From assembly GCA_002842215.1 (NCBI GenBank), contig PHCC01000015.1, positions 1-64,000 of the forward strand: a stretch of 64,000 bases of DNA, read 5' to 3'. The position numbers were made by a program, and so were the translations under genes. This DNA is from Betaproteobacteria bacterium HGW-Betaproteobacteria-9. GTDB taxonomy: Bacteria; Pseudomonadota; Gammaproteobacteria; Burkholderiales; Burkholderiaceae_C. Position 1 is the stretch's first letter; every line of letters starts with the position of its first letter. This document shows, piece after piece, positions 1 to 11,502 of this stretch. The notes under the pieces were generated by a model. It ran no database searches. It saw only the letters and a program-made list of their open reading frames with translations, and was not told the DNA's origin.

Positions 1-14
1 GTGGCCCGTCGCAC

Positions 15-435
15 AACTCGCTGCGTTCGCTGCGCTCTCTCCGCTCAGACAAGTGCGACGAATCAGTTGACGAAGCGCGCTGCGCGCGCGGCCACGGCCC
101 CTGCGCTTCTCGGCGCCTCACAGGCGCACTGCGGCCTGCCCACACACGCCTTGGCTGAAAGGTTGTTGGCGCTCCACCGTAGGACTACCCATTCGCTTCT
201 TGCTGCGGCAGGCGCTGTCCGGTGGGGGCGATGTTCCGGGGTGGCTGTGTCCGCGCGCCTGGGGCCGGGCGCGCCAGTGCGCGCTTCGTTGACTGACTCG
301 CGGCCACTGTCTGAGCGGAGAGAGCGCAGCGAACGCAGCGAGTTTGGCCGCGCCGGACCCAGGCGGGTGGGCACAGCGAAGTCGGTGCAGCCGACCACCC
401 CGGATGAGTCCCCGCCGGACAGCGCCTGCCGCAGC
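15..435. repeat. GC-rich mosaic of inverted repeats
   Basis: The first 460 bases hold no convincing gene but contain nested inverted repeats. A perfect 37-bp arm at 15-51 is matched in reverse complement at 308-344. A second perfect 21-bp arm at 202-222 is matched at 415-435. The two pairs have different centres, so this is a mosaic of repeat units in opposite orientations, not one hairpin. Flanking bases also match imperfectly. Open frames on both strands are by-products of the repeat, with Ser-Leu-Arg runs. I infer a dispersed intergenic repeat family, but no second locus is visible in the window. Confidence 0.75.
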
Positions 436-461
436 CGCGAGGTAGCCACCAGCAAAGAAAG

Positions 462-1199
462 CTAAAAACTCCCCGTGAACCGGTACCGCGCCGCCGGGTG
501 CCACATCGCCGCCACCGACGCCACCTGCCCCTGCGAATGGGTCTGCCGGCGCAGCACCAGGCAAGGTTCCTCCGGCGCCATGTGCAGCATCTCCGCCACC
601 TCGCGCGGCGGCAGGCAGGCCTCGATCTCGAAACGCACGCCCTGCAGCGGCGCCACCCGCATCAGGTAGGCGTTGGGCGTCTGGCTGGCGAAATCTTGCG
701 CGAGGTAGTCGGGTGCCACCGACGGGTTGACGTAGCGGTCTTCGACCTGGATCGGCTCGCCGTCCTCGAAGTGCACCACCACCGAATGGAACAGCGGTTG
801 CTCGGCCCTCAGCCCGAACTGCCGCCCCAGCGCCTCGCCGGCCTTGGTGCGTTCCAGCTTGTGCAGCTCGCTGCGGTGCACGTGGCCGCGCGCGGCGATC
901 TCTTCGGCGATGTTGCGGATCTCGACCAGCGTGGCCTGGTACTTCTGCTGCGCCACGTAGGTGCCCGAACCCTGCACCCGCTCCACGATCTGCTCGTCGC
1001 TCAGCTCACGGATCGCACGGTTCACCGTCATGCGCGACACGCCGAACGTGCGCGCCAGCGCCTCTTCGCCCGGGATCGCCTCGCCCTCCTGCCAGGTGCC
1101 ACTCTGGATCTGCGCCAGCACGTGTTGCTTGACCCGCAAATAGGCCGGGGTGCGGTCGTCGGCGGCCGCGGCGGGCAAGGGGCTGGAACCGGTGTTCAT
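462..1199 (-). CDS. hutC: HutC, GntR-family histidine utilisation repressor
   Basis: This 245-residue protein has an N-terminal GntR winged helix at about residues 18-85, with the signatures EGEAIPGEEALARTFGVSR and VQGSGTYV. A UTRA/HutC ligand domain fills the rest (LFHSVVVHFEDG, VEDRYVN, LRRQTHS). HutC proteins repress hut genes and release DNA when urocanate binds. Here the gene is divergent from the transporter and hutUHDIG, and a TGTATATACA palindrome lies between them, the classic autoregulated arrangement. Length is normal for the family. The stop lies just right of the repeat mosaic. Confidence 0.93.
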   Translation of the reverse strand: MNTGSSPLPAAAADDRTPAYLRVKQHVLAQIQSGTWQEGEAIPGEEALARTFGVSRMTVNRAIRELSDEQIVERVQGSGTYVAQQKYQATLVEIRNIAEEIAARGHVHRSELHKLERTKAGEALGRQFGLRAEQPLFHSVVVHFEDGEPIQVEDRYVNPSVAPDYLAQDFASQTPNAYLMRVAPLQGVRFEIEACLPPREVAEMLHMAPEEPCLVLRRQTHSQGQVASVAAMWHPAARYRFTGSF

Positions 1200-1235
1200 A
1201 GGGTTTGTACGGGGGTATCAAACGATGAAGTGGTA

Positions 1236-1304
1236 TTGACAGCAGGGATTATGGCCAGATAAAGTTGTATATACATATCGCAAACATGTTTTTTGATATG
1301 TATA
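1236..1304 (+). promoter_or_regulatory. hut promoter with probable HutC operator
   Basis: A TTGACA box (1236-1241) is followed after 16 bases by GATAAA (1258-1263), which would start transcription near 1270. The palindrome TGTATATACA covers 1266-1275, so a bound repressor would block the start site. This resembles the HutC boxes known upstream of hut operons. The 10-base segment TATACATATC at 1270-1279 recurs inverted at 1295-1304, which gives a second half-operator or an RNA stem before the ribosome site. Promoter elements are inferred; the repeats are directly visible. Confidence 0.7.
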
Positions 1305-1339
1305 GCCATACCAGTGAAACCGCCCCGAGGACACAACCC

Positions 1340-2671
1340 ATGAACACCCGCACCGCCACAGCGTCCAGCCCGCCCGTCCCCGCCGCCGCCTTCCTGCGCC
1401 TGCTGGCCTACAGCAGCATCGGGCTGGTGATGTTCTTCCTGCCGCTGGAGATCGCCGGCAAGACCACCATCCTGTTCGACCACGCCGCCACCTATCTCGC
1501 CCAGCAACAGCGCAGCCTGTCGATTGCGCTGGTGCTGGCGCTCATGGCCTGGGGCGCGGCCGCGCCCTTCGTCAAAGGCAGCTGGCGCACCAGCACCACC
1601 GCCGCTGTGTTCAGCGTGCTCAAGGTCCTGGGCCTGGTGCTGGCGCTGATGTATCTGTTGAAACTCGGGCCCGCGCCGCTGTTCGAAAAGGACATGCTGC
1701 CCTTCCTGTTCGACAAGCTCGCGCTCACCGTCGGCCTGATCGTGCCGCTGGGTGCGGTGGCGCTGGCCTTTCTGGTGGGCTTCGGTCTGCTGGAGCTGGT
1801 GGGCGTGCTGATGCAGCCCGTCATGCGGCCGATCTGGCGCACGCCCGGTCACTCCGCGATCGACGCCGTCGCCTCCTTCGTCGGCAGCTATTCGGTGGGC
1901 CTGCTGATCACCAACCGCGTCTACGTCGAAGGCAAGTACACGGCGCGTGAAGCAGCCATCATCGCCACCGGTTTCTCCACCGTCTCGGCCGCCTTCATGG
2001 TCATCGTGGCCAAGACGCTGGGCCTGATGCCGGCCTGGAACTTCTACTTCTGGTCCACCTTTGTGATCGCCTTCGCCGTCACCGCCATCACCACCTGGCT
2101 GCCGCCGATCTCGCGCATGGACAACAGCGGCAGCGTGAACAACGCCCTGCCCGCCGGCCGCAACCGCTGGCAGGCCGCCTGCGACGCCGGCCTGGCCCAG
2201 GCCCACAACGCGCCGCCGCTGTGGCGCGTGCTGCGCGACAACCTGCGCGACGGCCTCGCCATGGCCAGCGCGGTGGTGCCCACCATCCTCGCCGTCGGCC
2301 TGATCGGCCTGCTGCTGGCGCGCTACACCCCGGTGTTCGACGTGCTCGGCCTCTTGCTGCTGCCCTTCGTGTGGATCGGCGGCCTGGCCGAACCGGTCGC
2401 CACCAGCAAGGCCCTGGCCTCGGGCCTGGCCGAGATGTTCCTGCCCGCCCTGCAGCTGAAAGGCGCCGACCCGGTGGTGCGCTACGTCGCGGCCGTGGTC
2501 TCGGTCAGCTCGGTGCTGTTTTTCTCCGGCTCCATCCCCTGCGTGCTGGCCACCCGCATCCCGCTCTCGCTGCGCCAGATGGTCAGCGTCTGGTTCGTGC
2601 GCACCGCACTGAGCATCCTGCTCGCGGCCGGCGCCGGTCACATCGCGTTTGCCCAAGGCTGGATAGCCTGA
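1340..2671 (+). CDS. YjiH-like nucleoside-recognition-domain membrane transporter of the hut cluster
   Basis: A polytopic membrane protein of 443 residues with about ten hydrophobic segments. Gate-like segments such as [19 protein letters not shown] and [18 protein letters not shown] fit the YjiH/nucleoside-recognition family. It is the first gene downstream of the HutC operator and 41 bases ahead of hutU, so it probably imports histidine, urocanate or a related substrate; the substrate is inferred only from context. I chose ATG 1340, which has a GAGG 10 bases upstream. The frame is open further left to a TTG at 1265, but that would start inside the operator. Confidence 0.75.
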   Translation: MNTRTATASSPPVPAAAFLRLLAYSSIGLVMFFLPLEIAGKTTILFDHAATYLAQQQRSLSIALVLALMAWGAAAPFVKGSWRTSTTAAVFSVLKVLGLVLALMYLLKLGPAPLFEKDMLPFLFDKLALTVGLIVPLGAVALAFLVGFGLLELVGVLMQPVMRPIWRTPGHSAIDAVASFVGSYSVGLLITNRVYVEGKYTAREAAIIATGFSTVSAAFMVIVAKTLGLMPAWNFYFWSTFVIAFAVTAITTWLPPISRMDNSGSVNNALPAGRNRWQAACDAGLAQAHNAPPLWRVLRDNLRDGLAMASAVVPTILAVGLIGLLLARYTPVFDVLGLLLLPFVWIGGLAEPVATSKALASGLAEMFLPALQLKGADPVVRYVAAVVSVSSVLFFSGSIPCVLATRIPLSLRQMVSVWFVRTALSILLAAGAGHIAFAQGWIA

Positions 2672-2712
2672 CCTCCTTCCTTCTTCCCACCGATTTCTTC
2701 AAGGAGTTCCCC

Positions 2713-4406
<1,694 letters not shown>

Positions 4407-4410
<4 letters not shown>

Positions 4411-5972
4411 CACTTCCCACCATGACCCACACCCTCACGCTCCACCCCGGCCAGATGACCCTGGCCGACCTGCGCGCCGTCTGGCAGCAGCCGGTCGCCG
4501 TGCAACTGGACGCCAGCGCCCACGCCGGCATCGCCGCCTCGGCCGCCGCCATCCACGCCATCGTGCACAAAGGCGACGCGGCCTACGGCATCAACACCGG
4601 CTTCGGCAAGCTGGCCAAGACGCGCATCCCCGACGAGCAGCTGGAGCAACTGCAGCGCAACCTGATCCTGTCGCACTCGGTCGGCACCGGCGAACCCATG
4701 AGCGAGGCCACCGTGCGCCTGGTGGTGCTGATGAAGGCCGCCAGCCTCGCGCGCGGCTACTCGGGCGTGCGCCCGGTCGTCATTGACACCCTGCTCGCGC
4801 TGCTCAACGCCGGCATCACGCCGCTGATCCCGGTCAAGGGCTCGGTCGGCGCTTCGGGCGATCTCGCGCCGCTGTCGCACATGACGCTGGCGCTGATGGG
4901 CGAAGGCGAGGTGCTGGCGGGCGGCGAGCGCGTGCCCGCTGCCGCGGCGCTGCAGGCCGCCGGCATAGCGCCGCTCACGCTCGCCGCCAAGGAAGGCCTG
5001 GCGCTGATCAACGGCACGCAGGTCTCCACCGCGCTCGCGCTGCACGGCCTCTTCATGGCCGAGCGCCTGCTCGAAGCCGGCACCGTGATCGGCGCGCTGT
5101 GTGTGGACGCGGCCAAGGGCAGCGACGCGCCTTTCGACCCGCGCATCCACGCCGTGCGCGGCCAGCCCGGCCAGATCGCCGTGGCCGCCGCCACGCGCGC
5201 CCTGCTCGCGGGCAGCCAGATCCGCCGCTCGCACCTCGACAACGACGAACGCGTGCAGGACCCGTACAGCCTGCGCTGCCAGCCGCAGGTCATGGGCGCC
5301 TGCCGCGACCTCATCGGCAACGCCGCGCGCACCCTGCTGCTTGAGGCCAACGCCGTGACCGACAACCCGCTGGTGTTCACCGACACCAACGAGGTGCTCT
5401 CGGGCGGCAACTTCCACGCCGAGCCGGTGGCCTTCGCCGCCGACACGCTGGCGCTGGCCATCGCCGAAATCGGCGCCATCTCCGAGCGCCGCATCGCGCT
5501 GCTGATCGACAGCACGCTCTCGGGCCTGCCGCCCTTCCTGGTGGACAACCCGGGCCTCAACAGCGGCTTCATGATCGCCCACGTCACCGCCGCCGCGCTG
5601 GCCTCGGAAAACAAGTCGCACGCCCACCCGGCCAGCGTCGACAGCCTGCCCACCAGCGCCAACCAGGAAGACCACGTGAGCATGGCCACCTATGCCGGGC
5701 GCCGCCTGGCCGAGATGGCACACAACACCGCCACCATCCTCGGCATCGAGTGGCTGGCCGCCGCGCAGGGCGTGGACTTCCACCGCCCGCTGACCACCTC
5801 GCCGCGCCTGGCCCGGCCCTACGCCACGCTGCGCGCGAAGGTGCCGTTCTACGACAAAGACCGCCTGTTCGCGCCCGACATCGAAGCCGCGCTGCAGCTG
5901 GTGCTGCGGGGCGAGGCCGGCAACGGCCAGCAAGACCTGTTCGCCACGGTCTGGTCGCACGAAGGCACATGA
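4407..5972 (+). CDS. hutH: Histidine ammonia-lyase
   Basis: Histidase (EC 4.3.1.3) removes ammonia from L-histidine to give urocanate, the first step of the pathway. The self-cyclising Ala-Ser-Gly triad that forms the MIO electrophile is present near residues 149-151 in [14 protein letters not shown]. Other family motifs are [20 protein letters not shown] and TDNPLVF. From ATG 4407 the protein has 521 residues and overlaps the hutU stop by four bases. ATG 4422 would give 516 residues and may be the real start, because typical HutH begins near there; neither has a clear ribosome site. The gene is unusual only in following hutU. Confidence 0.96.
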
Positions 5973-6691
5973 GCACCGCGCACGCCATCACGGTGCACAG
6001 CGCCCCGGCCACGCCGTGGCGCAACGGCGGTGGCGTCACGCGCGAGCTGCTGGCCTGGCCCAGTCCGGCAGACTGGCGGCTGCGCATCAGCGTGGCCGAC
6101 ATCGCAGCCGACGGGCCGTTCTCAGTCTTCCCCGGCGTGCAGCGCTGGTTCACGCTGCTCTCGGGCGCGGGCGTGGTGCTGGACCTCGCCGACGAATCGC
6201 TGACCCTGCGGCCCGGTGATGCGCCACTCTCCTTCGACGGTGCCGCCGCGCCCGGCTGCCGTCTGATCGGCGGCCCGGTGCGCGATCTCAACCTCATGAT
6301 CCGCGGCGGCACGGGCGGCATGGCCGCCGTGTTGCCCGGCAACGCATGGAAAGCCCCTGCCGGTGCCCGGGCCGGCCTGTTTGCGCGTGTGCCCGGCCGG
6401 TGGCACAGTGGCGACCAGCAGCGCGTCCTCCCCGCCCTGAGCCTGCTCTGGTTCGACGCCCCGCCATCGGGTGACTGGCGCTTCGAACCCGATATCCCGG
6501 TATCGGTTGCTCATGGCGCCGGAGCGCCACCCCAACGCATGAAACAGCCCCACCCAGGGCACCGCCGGGCCGGCTTTGCCGGACGGCCAGTGCCGCCCCC
6601 TTTGAGGGGGTCGCGCGAAGCGCGGCGGGGGTGTTTTACTTCCGCCACCGGCTGGTGGCTGCACCACATTCCCGGAGGCCTGAGTCCATGA
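5969..6691 (+). CDS. hutD: HutD/Ves-family protein with a repeat-derived C-terminal extension
   Basis: HutD is a small cupin-fold protein of hut operons, proposed to buffer the pathway; its exact role is unsettled. Here 240 residues start at the ATGA overlap with hutH. Residues 1 to about 185 look like HutD ([48 protein letters not shown]). The last 50 or so are Arg/Pro/Gly-rich and encoded by an intergenic-type repeat (CCCCC-TTTGA-GGGGG and the hairpin after it). HutD proteins are normally near 190 residues. Despite the extension, the stop still forms an ATGA overlap with hutI. Confidence 0.85.
   Translation: MSTAHAITVHSAPATPWRNGGGVTRELLAWPSPADWRLRISVADIAADGPFSVFPGVQRWFTLLSGAGVVLDLADESLTLRPGDAPLSFDGAAAPGCRLIGGPVRDLNLMIRGGTGGMAAVLPGNAWKAPAGARAGLFARVPGRWHSGDQQRVLPALSLLWFDAPPSGDWRFEPDIPVSVAHGAGAPPQRMKQPHPGHRRAGFAGRPVPPPLRGSREARRGCFTSATGWWLHHIPGGLSP
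6596..6635. repeat. Palindromic intergenic-type repeat inside the hutD 3' end
   Basis: Two hairpins sit side by side: CCCCC (6596-6600), TTTGA, GGGGG (6606-6610), then CGCGC-GAA-GCGCG. They are followed by GGCGGGGG and a GTGTTTT stretch. The layout resembles dispersed palindromic elements that often sit between Comamonadaceae genes; the family assignment is from memory. Here it lies within the open frame of hutD, just upstream of the hutI ribosome site GGAGG at 6674-6678. It could act as an RNA structure that adjusts transcript decay or translation between hutD and hutI. Confidence 0.65.
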
Positions 6692-7905
6692 CCACCACCA
6701 CCCTCTGGCACAACGCCCGCCTCGCCACACTCGACCCCGCCCAAGGTGCCGACGGCTGGGGCCTGATCGAAGACGGTGCCCTGCTCACCGCGGGCGACCA
6801 GATCGCCTGGGTCGGCCGCAACCGCGCTCTGCCCGCCCACGCACGGCCCGGGCACGCCGTCGACCTCGGCGGCGCGTTGATCACGCCCGGCCTGGTGGAC
6901 TGCCACACCCACCTGGTCTACGGCGGCCAACGCGCGGCCGAGTTCGAGCAGCGCCTGAATGGCGCGAGCTACGAAGCCATCGCGCGCGCTGGCGGCGGCA
7001 TCCGCTCCAGCGTCGCCGCCACGCGCGCCGCCAGCGAAGACGCATTGCTCGCCAGCGCCACGCAGCGTGCCCGCAGCCTCATGGCCGAAGGCGTGACCAC
7101 GCTGGAAATCAAGTCGGGCTATGGGCTCTCGCTGGAGGCCGAAGCGCGCTGCCTGCGCGTGGCGCGCCGGCTCGGCGCAGAGCAGCGCCTGACCGTCCAA
7201 ACCACCTTCCTCGGCGCCCACGCCCTGCCGCCCGAATTCGATGGCCGCGCCGACGATTACATCGAAGCCGTCTGCGCCTGGCTGCCCGAGCTGCACGCAC
7301 AGGGCCTGGTCGATGCCGTGGACGCCTTCTGCGAAAACATCGGCTTCTCACCGGCCCAGACGCGCCGTGTCTTTGAAGCCGCCAAGGCCCTCGGCCTGCC
7401 CGTCAAACTGCACGCCGAGCAGCTCTCCGACCAGGGTGGCGCCGCGCTCGCGGCGGCGTTCGGCGCGCTCTCCTGCGACCACCTCGAACACCTGAGCACC
7501 GAAGGCATCGCCGCCATGAAGACAGCCGGCACGGTGGCCGTGCTGCTGCCCGGCGCCTACTACTTTCTGCGTGAAACCCAGCTGCCGCCCATCGCGGCGC
7601 TGCGCGCGGCCGGCGTGCCCGTGGCCGTGTCCACCGACCACAACCCCGGCACCTCGCCGGGACTGTCGCTGCTGCTCATGGCCAGCATGGCCTGCACCCT
7701 GTTCCGCCTCACACCGCTCGAAGCGGTGCAGGGCATCACGCTGCACGCCGCGCGCGCGCTCGGTCTCGCCGACCGCGGGCAACTGAAAGCCGGCCAGCGC
7801 GCCGACTTCGTGGCCTGGGACCTGGAGCATCCGAACGAACTGGCCTACTGGTTTGGCCGCAACCCCTGCCGCCGCGTGATCGCGGCGGGTCTGGAGCGAA
7901 CATGA
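6688..7905 (+). CDS. hutI: Imidazolonepropionase
   Basis: HutI (EC 3.5.2.7) hydrolyses 4-imidazolone-5-propionate to N-formimino-L-glutamate, the third pathway step. The 405-residue protein is a metal-dependent amidohydrolase: the metal site HTH appears in [10 protein letters not shown], later ligands in [12 protein letters not shown] and CDHLEHLS, and the catalytic aspartate in [10 protein letters not shown]. Length is normal. A GGAGG box precedes the ATG by 9 bases, so it has its own strong ribosome site besides the ATGA overlap with hutD. Its stop overlaps the hutG start. Confidence 0.97.
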   Translation: MTTTTLWHNARLATLDPAQGADGWGLIEDGALLTAGDQIAWVGRNRALPAHARPGHAVDLGGALITPGLVDCHTHLVYGGQRAAEFEQRLNGASYEAIARAGGGIRSSVAATRAASEDALLASATQRARSLMAEGVTTLEIKSGYGLSLEAEARCLRVARRLGAEQRLTVQTTFLGAHALPPEFDGRADDYIEAVCAWLPELHAQGLVDAVDAFCENIGFSPAQTRRVFEAAKALGLPVKLHAEQLSDQGGAALAAAFGALSCDHLEHLSTEGIAAMKTAGTVAVLLPGAYYFLRETQLPPIAALRAAGVPVAVSTDHNPGTSPGLSLLLMASMACTLFRLTPLEAVQGITLHAARALGLADRGQLKAGQRADFVAWDLEHPNELAYWFGRNPCRRVIAAGLERT

Positions 7906-8843
7906 ATCCGACAGAAACCTTTGAATGGCGTGGCCGTGACGACGCCGAAGAAACCGGCGTCAGCACCCGCTGGCACCATCAGGTGCGGCCCGCCACTGCA
8001 CACAACACCGGCGGCGTCACGCTGATCGGCTTCGGCGTGGACGAAGGCGTGCGCCGCAACGCCGGGCGCACCGGCGCCGCCGCAGGGCCGCTGGCGCTGC
8101 GCGGTGCGCTGGCCAACCTGCCGGTGTTGGGCGAGCCCGCGTTGTGGGACGCGGGCGATGTGACGTGTGAAGGCAACGAGCTCGAAACCGCGCAGGCGCA
8201 ACTGGGCGAGCACGTGGCCGCAGCCATGGCCCGCGGCAGCCTGCCGCTGGTGCTCGGCGGTGGCCACGAAATGGCCTGGGGCACCTTCCAGGGCATCGTG
8301 CAGGCCCGGCCCGACGCCAGCCGCCTGCTGGTGGTCAACCTCGACGCGCACTTCGACCTGCGCGTGGCCGCCCAGGCCAACTCGGGCACACCGTTCCGCC
8401 AGATGCACGACTGGTGCGCCGGGCGCGGCCAGACCTTCAACTACCGCGTCTTCGGCATCAGCCGATTCGCCAACACCCAGGCCCTGTTCGACCGCGCCCA
8501 CGCCATGGGCGTGCGCTACTGGCTCGACGATAGCCTGCAGGACGCCGCCGGCCTGCGCGACGCGCAGCAGGCGCTCGCCATCGACCTCGCGCGCAGCGAA
8601 GCGGTGTATCTCACGGTGTGTCTGGATGTGCTGCCCGGCGCGCAGGCACCGGGGGTGTCCGCACCCGCGCCGCTGGGCGTGCCGCTAGCGCACGTGGAGC
8701 GGCTGATCGAACAGGTGCTGGCCTCGGGCCGCGTGGTGGCGGCCGACATCGCCGAACTCAACCCGGCACTCGACCGCGATGGCCTCACCGCCCGGGTCGC
8801 GGCGCGGCTGGCGGCGCGCATCGCCCGCAGCCGCGGCGCCTGA
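7902..8843 (+). CDS. hutG: Formimidoylglutamase, arginase family
   Basis: A 313-residue ureohydrolase-fold protein that should cleave N-formimino-L-glutamate directly to glutamate and formamide (EC 3.5.3.8), completing the four-step route. Arginase-family manganese motifs are GGGHEMAWG and NLDAHFDLR. The third, [20 protein letters not shown], replaces the usual SxDxDxxDP form but keeps the family variant typical of HutG. No hutF is present, which fits the direct route. It begins at an ATGA overlap and ends the operon; no clear terminator follows. Confidence 0.92.
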   Translation: MNPTETFEWRGRDDAEETGVSTRWHHQVRPATAHNTGGVTLIGFGVDEGVRRNAGRTGAAAGPLALRGALANLPVLGEPALWDAGDVTCEGNELETAQAQLGEHVAAAMARGSLPLVLGGGHEMAWGTFQGIVQARPDASRLLVVNLDAHFDLRVAAQANSGTPFRQMHDWCAGRGQTFNYRVFGISRFANTQALFDRAHAMGVRYWLDDSLQDAAGLRDAQQALAIDLARSEAVYLTVCLDVLPGAQAPGVSAPAPLGVPLAHVERLIEQVLASGRVVAADIAELNPALDRDGLTARVAARLAARIARSRGA

Positions 8844-8904
8844 TCGATCGAAGCAGCCGGTATCTATTCAACACACCGATCTGAGCGGAAATATGAAGAT
8901 TGAA

Positions 8905-8919
8905 ATATGATATTCATAT
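8905..8919. promoter_or_regulatory. AT-rich palindrome upstream of hipA-like gene
   Basis: The palindrome ATATGA-TAT-TCATAT lies 21 bases before the start codon, in an AT-rich stretch that contrasts with its GC-rich surroundings. An additional ATATGAAG half-site precedes it at 8891. The encoded protein has its own N-terminal helix-turn-helix, so this is a plausible autoregulatory operator. The palindrome is directly visible; the role is inferred. Confidence 0.5.
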
Positions 8920-8940
8920 ATCTATTCACTTTTTCATTCA

Positions 8941-10260
8941 ATGACCGCCACCGACCCGCCTGAAAACGCCGCACTCACCCGCCTGCGCGAACTCGGCGGC
9001 GTGGCCAGCAGCGCCGAGCTGCAGGCCCGGCTGGGCGTGAGCCAGGCCACCGTGTCGCGGCTGCTCGCGCCGCTGCTGCGCAGTGGCCAGCTCCTGAAAG
9101 TGGGGGCCGCGCGCTCGCAGCGTTACCTGCTGCCGCGCGCCATCGAAGGCGTCGGCAGCGTGGTGCCCATGATGCGGGTAGATGCGCAAGGCCAGGCCAG
9201 CCCTTTCGGCCGCATGGTGCCGCTGCCCGGCGGGCGCTTCTGGGTCGACGAAGCCGACGGCCTGAGCCAGCTGCACGACGGCCTGCCCTGGTTCCTGAAC
9301 GACATGCGCCCGCAGGGCTTCATGGGCCGCACTTTCGCGCTCGCCCACCCCGAGCTGCGCCTGCCCGATGACCTGCGCTACTGGAGCGACGACGACGTGT
9401 TGAAGGCGCTGGTGCAGGCCGGCGACGACCTGCCCGGCAACCTGATCGTTGGCCAGCCCGCGTTCGAGCGCTTTCACACCTTGGCGCAGCGCGCCTCGCG
9501 CGTGAGCGACCCGGAGCGCGAATACCCGGCGCTGGCCGAGCAGGCCATGCAGGGCACGCTGCCCGGCTCGTCGGCCGGCGGCGAACAGCCCAAGTTCTGC
9601 ACCGTGTTCAACGGGCAGGCGGTGATCGTGAAGTTTTCGCCCGCGGGCGATGCCCCGGCCGACCAGCGCGTGCGCGACCTGCTGGTCTGCGAACACCTGG
9701 CGCTGCACACGCTGGCGCAGGCCGGCCTGCCGGCGGCGCAGACGCGCACCGTGGCGGCGGGCGGGCGGGTGTTTCTGGAAGCGCAACGTTTCGACCGCAC
9801 GGCGCGCGGCCGCATCGGCATGGTTTCGCTGCTGGTCTACGACTCGGAATACGTGGGCCAGATCGACGACTGGGCCGCCACCTCGCTGCGCATGGTGCAG
9901 CGGGGTCTGCTCACCGAAGAAGACGCCAGCCACCTGCGCCTGCTCGAAGCCTATGGCACGCTGATCGCGAACACAGACCGTCACTACGGCAACATTTCTT
10001 TGCTGCTGGACAACGACGACTGGCGCCTCTCGCCCACCTACGACATGCTGCCCATGCTGTACGCGCCGGTGAACGGCGAACTGGTCGAGCGCCGCTTCAG
10101 CGAACGGCCCCTGCACCCCACGGCCAACACCCTGGCCGAATGGCCACAGGCCCGTGAACTGGCTTTGGTGTTCTGGGCTGCGGCGGCGGGCGACGCCCGC
10201 ATTTCAGAGGGCTTTCGCGCCACCGCCCAGGCCAACCACGACACGCTGCGCCAGCTCTGA
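8941..10260 (+). CDS. HipA-family kinase-like protein with fused HTH (YjjJ type)
   Basis: A 439-residue protein. Residues about 8-60 form a winged helix-turn-helix (AELQARLGVSQATVSRLLAPLL), and the rest resembles HipA Ser/Thr kinases. The glycine-rich loop SSAGGEQPKF, the catalytic segment NTDRHYGNISLL and SPTYDMLPMLY are all present, so the kinase looks intact. HipA toxins phosphorylate aminoacyl-tRNA synthetases and are normally paired with a small HipB; no hipB lies next to this gene. The fused HTH matches the YjjJ subtype, where DNA binding and kinase are in one chain. Monocistronic. The target is unknown. Confidence 0.85.
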   Translation: MTATDPPENAALTRLRELGGVASSAELQARLGVSQATVSRLLAPLLRSGQLLKVGAARSQRYLLPRAIEGVGSVVPMMRVDAQGQASPFGRMVPLPGGRFWVDEADGLSQLHDGLPWFLNDMRPQGFMGRTFALAHPELRLPDDLRYWSDDDVLKALVQAGDDLPGNLIVGQPAFERFHTLAQRASRVSDPEREYPALAEQAMQGTLPGSSAGGEQPKFCTVFNGQAVIVKFSPAGDAPADQRVRDLLVCEHLALHTLAQAGLPAAQTRTVAAGGRVFLEAQRFDRTARGRIGMVSLLVYDSEYVGQIDDWAATSLRMVQRGLLTEEDASHLRLLEAYGTLIANTDRHYGNISLLLDNDDWRLSPTYDMLPMLYAPVNGELVERRFSERPLHPTANTLAEWPQARELALVFWAAAAGDARISEGFRATAQANHDTLRQL

Positions 10261-10289
10261 GAGGCTGAGCGCAGCGCGCCGGTCAGTCC

Positions 10290-10703
10290 TCAACGGCGGC
10301 CGTGACCGCGGCGGTCGTCGTCGTGGCGGTGGTGGCGGTCGTGGCGCCAGTCGCGGCGGTCATGGCGCCAGTCGCGGCGGTCGTCCCAGCGCGGACCGTA
10401 GCCCCGGCCCGGGTGGCCCGGGTAGTAGTACACCGGCGCTGGCGCCACCACCACCGGCCGCACGTAAGGGTACGGATACGGCTGGTGCTGGATCACATAA
10501 GGCTGGTAATACACCGGCGGTGCGTTCGACACACCCACGGCCACACCGGGGGCGTGCAGCCCGATCGAGAAGTGGACGTTGTCGCGCGCTTGCGCGGTGC
10601 CGGTGGTTGCTGCCCAGCCGGCGGCAGCCAGCGCCAACAGCGCCAGACCCTTGGCCAGCCCCGAGCTGCGGACCCAAGGCGTTTTGAAAGTCATCGTGTT
10701 CAT
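10290..10703 (-). CDS. Secreted Tyr/Pro-rich protein with an Asp-Arg-His repeat tail
   Basis: 137 residues with a signal peptide ending at AQA near residue 38, a middle rich in Tyr, Pro and Val, and a tail of repeated Asp-Arg-Arg-Asp-Trp-Arg-His units rich in His and Asp. Such tails may bind metal ions. I recognise no domain with certainty; it resembles small periplasmic proteins loosely called RcnB-like. The ATG at 10703 has AGGAG 8 bases upstream and is preferred to the longer frame starting at 10739. The repeat is also visible as tandem DNA between about 10300 and 10390. Transcribed towards the hipA-like gene. Confidence 0.65.
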   Translation of the reverse strand: MNTMTFKTPWVRSSGLAKGLALLALAAAGWAATTGTAQARDNVHFSIGLHAPGVAVGVSNAPPVYYQPYVIQHQPYPYPYVRPVVVAPAPVYYYPGHPGRGYGPRWDDRRDWRHDRRDWRHDRHHRHDDDRRGHGRR

Positions 10704-10837
10704 CGTGGTTGCTCCTGTTGACGGTGCCTGTCTGGTCACCGTGTGGCTATTACAGGAGAATCATCCGTGTTCTGTACCGCATGCACAGTCAAAGACGTTG
10801 CCAAAAGTAACGCACGAACATCTGAAAGGGAGGAAAA

Positions 10838-11452
10838 ATGAACGACATCACCACAAGGCCGCAAGAAGTGCTCGACTTCTGGTTCGGCGACGGCCTGCTC
10901 CACGACTGGCCCACCAGCGACCGCAGCGCGCTGTGGTTCGGTGGTGGCGCCGAGCAGGACGCCCTGATCACCCAGCGCTTCGGCCCGCTGGTCGAGATCG
11001 CCCTCAGCGCAGGGCTCTGCGACTGGGAGGCGCGGCTGGAGTCTCGCCTGGCGCTCATCGTGCTGCTCGACCAGCTCACCCGCAACGTCTTCCGCGGCCA
11101 GGCGCGCGCCTTTGCCGGCGACCGCCGTGCGCAGCAGCTCGTGCTGCAGTCCGTCGCTCTGGGGCAAGACGCCGAACTTCCGCGCGTGGGCCGCGTGTTC
11201 CTCTACATGCCGCTCATGCACGCCGAGCGGCTGGAGCTGCAACATGAATGCGTTGCCCGTTTCACACGCCTGTTCGAGAGCACCACGCCCGAACTGCGCG
11301 ACACGCTGGCCGGCAACCTGCGCTTCGCCTACCAGCACCACGACATCATCAAGAAGTTCGGCCGCTTCCCGCACCGCAACGCCGCCCTGGGCCGCGTCAG
11401 CACGCCCGAAGAAGAAGCCTTCCTGAAAGACGGTCCGCGCTTCGGCCAGTGA
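10838..11452 (+). CDS. DUF924 family protein
   Basis: This 204-residue protein matches DUF924: VLDFWFGDG at the N-terminus, LIVLLDQLTRNVFRGQ in the middle and GRFPHRNAALGR near the C-terminus. The fold is all-helical and TPR-like, and the biochemical role is unknown. The ATG has a strong AGGGAGGA box. It stands alone, 50 bases before the kefF-like gene on the same strand, so co-transcription is possible. Confidence 0.88.
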   Translation: MNDITTRPQEVLDFWFGDGLLHDWPTSDRSALWFGGGAEQDALITQRFGPLVEIALSAGLCDWEARLESRLALIVLLDQLTRNVFRGQARAFAGDRRAQQLVLQSVALGQDAELPRVGRVFLYMPLMHAERLELQHECVARFTRLFESTTPELRDTLAGNLRFAYQHHDIIKKFGRFPHRNAALGRVSTPEEEAFLKDGPRFGQ

Positions 11453-11502
11453 AGGCGCGCGGTGCTATCGTGGCGAGCCCCCTGGCCCACGCAACCGACG
11501 CC

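Noticed and set aside
1..465. Open frames on both strands of the first 465 bases
   Set aside because: They are created by the inverted repeat, have Ser-Leu-Arg runs and no family likeness or ribosome site.
1196..2656. 486-codon frame on the minus strand opposite the transporter gene
   Set aside because: Gln/His/Gly/Arg-rich composition typical of a GC-rich antisense frame; the plus-strand protein has clear membrane segments.
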